Below are positions 5,405 through 5,800 of a stretch of 5,800 nt of DNA, one piece after another. Positions within the stretch are counted from its first letter, which is position 1, and every line of letters begins with the position of its first letter. Made by a program: the position numbers and the translations under genes. The notes beneath the pieces were generated by a model that saw nothing but the letters and a program-made list of their open reading frames with translations, was not told the origin of the DNA and searched no databases. The stretch comes from an uncultured Ruminococcus sp. (GTDB lineage Bacteria > Bacillota > Clostridia > Oscillospirales > Ruminococcaceae). The stretch lies in NCBI GenBank assembly GCA_937898375.1, contig CALEJX010000388.1, positions 1-5,800 of the forward strand, read 5' to 3'.

Positions 5405-5450
5405 GATACTAATGTGAACGGCTATGAAAGCGTTTACATAGAATAGTATC
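5405..5450 (+). promoter_or_regulatory. 46-nt imperfect stem-loop in the leader, adjoining the ribosome binding site
   Basis: The outer stem pairs GATACTA (5405-5411) with TAGTATC (5444-5450). The inner stem pairs ATGTGAACG (5412-5420) with CGTTTACAT (5431-5439), with one G.T wobble. A four-base bulge AGAA (5440-5443) interrupts the 3' side, and the loop is GCTATGAAAG. The total is 16 base pairs. The Shine-Dalgarno AAGGGAGGA begins immediately after, at 5451. It may be an RNA structure that sets translation or stability, or a DNA dyad bound by a regulator. I cannot match it to a known riboswitch class. Confidence 0.65.
5424..5439 (+). promoter_or_regulatory. cre-like operator (CcpA or another LacI-family regulator)
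   Basis: ATGAAAGCGTTTACAT matches the published cre consensus WTGNAANCGNWNNCAW at every position, and its core (5425-5438) also matches the stricter TGWAANCGNTNWCA. The centre lies about 45 bp after the predicted transcription start, where CcpA usually represses by blocking elongation. Assuming equal base frequencies, the stricter pattern is expected about 0.01 times in this window on both strands. It overlaps the loop and 3' arm of the leader stem-loop. The regulator itself is not encoded in the window. Confidence 0.65.
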
Positions 5451-5470
5451 AAGGGAGGATAAGAATTAAG

Positions 5471-5800
5471 ATGAGATCAAAGAGAATACTTGGCATGGTA
5501 TCAGCGATAATGATGCTTGGCGTTTGCGCTGTGCCTGCATATGCCGACAGTGAGGCTGAAATACCTGAATACAGTGCCGACAAGAGTATCCTTACTACAG
5601 ATACTTCGGCGCCGTCTTTGTCATTTGACATGAAAGACTGGGAAAGATATATTCATGTAACGCCTGACGGAGAGAAGATATCAGTGGGAGTATCGCAGGA
5701 AAAGACATACGCTTATCAGGGTGCGAGCTTAAAGATAACGGCAACACAGCCTAATGACATCAATGATTTCTGCACATACTCTACTCTTATAAGAGATGAG
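5471..5800 (+). CDS. Secreted protein, N-terminal part, possible carbohydrate-binding domain; 3' truncated by window
   Basis: The frame runs open from ATG 5471 to the window end (110 residues, no stop). AAGGGAGGA (5451-5459) lies 11 bases upstream, a rather long spacing, but no better start exists. The first 25 residues form a signal peptide: basic MRSKR, a hydrophobic core, and PAYA before Asp26, a good AxA signal peptidase I site. There is no lipobox. A short acidic linker (about 26-48) leads into SLSFDMKDWERY, HVTPDGEKISVGV and YQGASLKITATQP. The aromatic-plus-GASLKI pattern is reminiscent of the first strands of carbohydrate-binding beta-sandwich modules, but I cannot assign a family. The cre-like operator in its leader would fit a sugar- or polysaccharide-related role. 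The remaining domains lie beyond the window. Confidence 0.85.
   Translation, partial: MRSKRILGMVSAIMMLGVCAVPAYADSEAEIPEYSADKSILTTDTSAPSLSFDMKDWERYIHVTPDGEKISVGVSQEKTYAYQGASLKITATQPNDINDFCTYSTLIRDE

Noticed and set aside
5449..5631. Antisense open frame of 60 codons over the secreted protein start
   Set aside because: It overlaps the signal peptide on the opposite strand, and its 3' end would lie over the leader ribosome binding site. There is no supporting signal.

Overview
The window looks like chromosomal DNA of a low-to-mid GC Gram-positive gut or rumen Clostridia, most likely a Ruminococcus-like member of the Oscillospiraceae. Support comes from the lepA/hemW neighbourhood typical of Firmicutes, strong purine-rich Shine-Dalgarno sequences, sigma-A type promoters with 17-bp spacers, lipoprotein and secretion signals of Gram-positive type, and the style of the intergenic repeats. 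The genus is an inference. All genes are on the + strand.

Region 1 (1-1188) is the C-terminal two thirds of lepA (elongation factor 4), cut by the window start. Region 2 (1189-1498) has no gene. It is a mosaic of repeats: a block of nested hairpins (1197-1302), a 20-bp tandem repeat (1326-1380) and a degenerate 6-bp tandem repeat (1386-1433), followed by a possible promoter. Region 3 (1499-3066) is a two-gene unit. A 157-residue four-helix membrane protein of unknown function overlaps hemW (radical-SAM heme chaperone) by four bases (ATGA).

Region 4 (3067-4214) holds a well-formed promoter, a hairpin, and a lipoprotein of the HlyD/MacA-like efflux adaptor family. No ABC transporter subunit is visible beside it. 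Region 5 (4215-5235) is a self-contained transcription unit: a promoter, an uncharacterised five-helix membrane protein with a predicted extracellular C-terminal domain, and a clear rho-independent terminator.

Region 6 (5236-5800) begins with a 235-bp regulatory intergenic region. It carries TTACA-type direct repeats, a near-consensus promoter, and a leader in which a perfect match to the CcpA/LacI-family cre consensus lies inside a 46-nt inverted repeat. These precede a secreted protein that runs off the window end. The N-terminus of that protein is weakly reminiscent of a carbohydrate-binding beta-sandwich, which would fit catabolite control.

lepA and hemW are housekeeping genes for translation and heme handling. 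The rest is a run of cell-envelope genes, each with its own promoter. I do not see a defence system, CRISPR array, integrase, transposase, tRNA or rRNA gene. The most unusual material is non-coding: the cre-plus-hairpin leader near 5400-5450 and the repeat island at 1197-1433.
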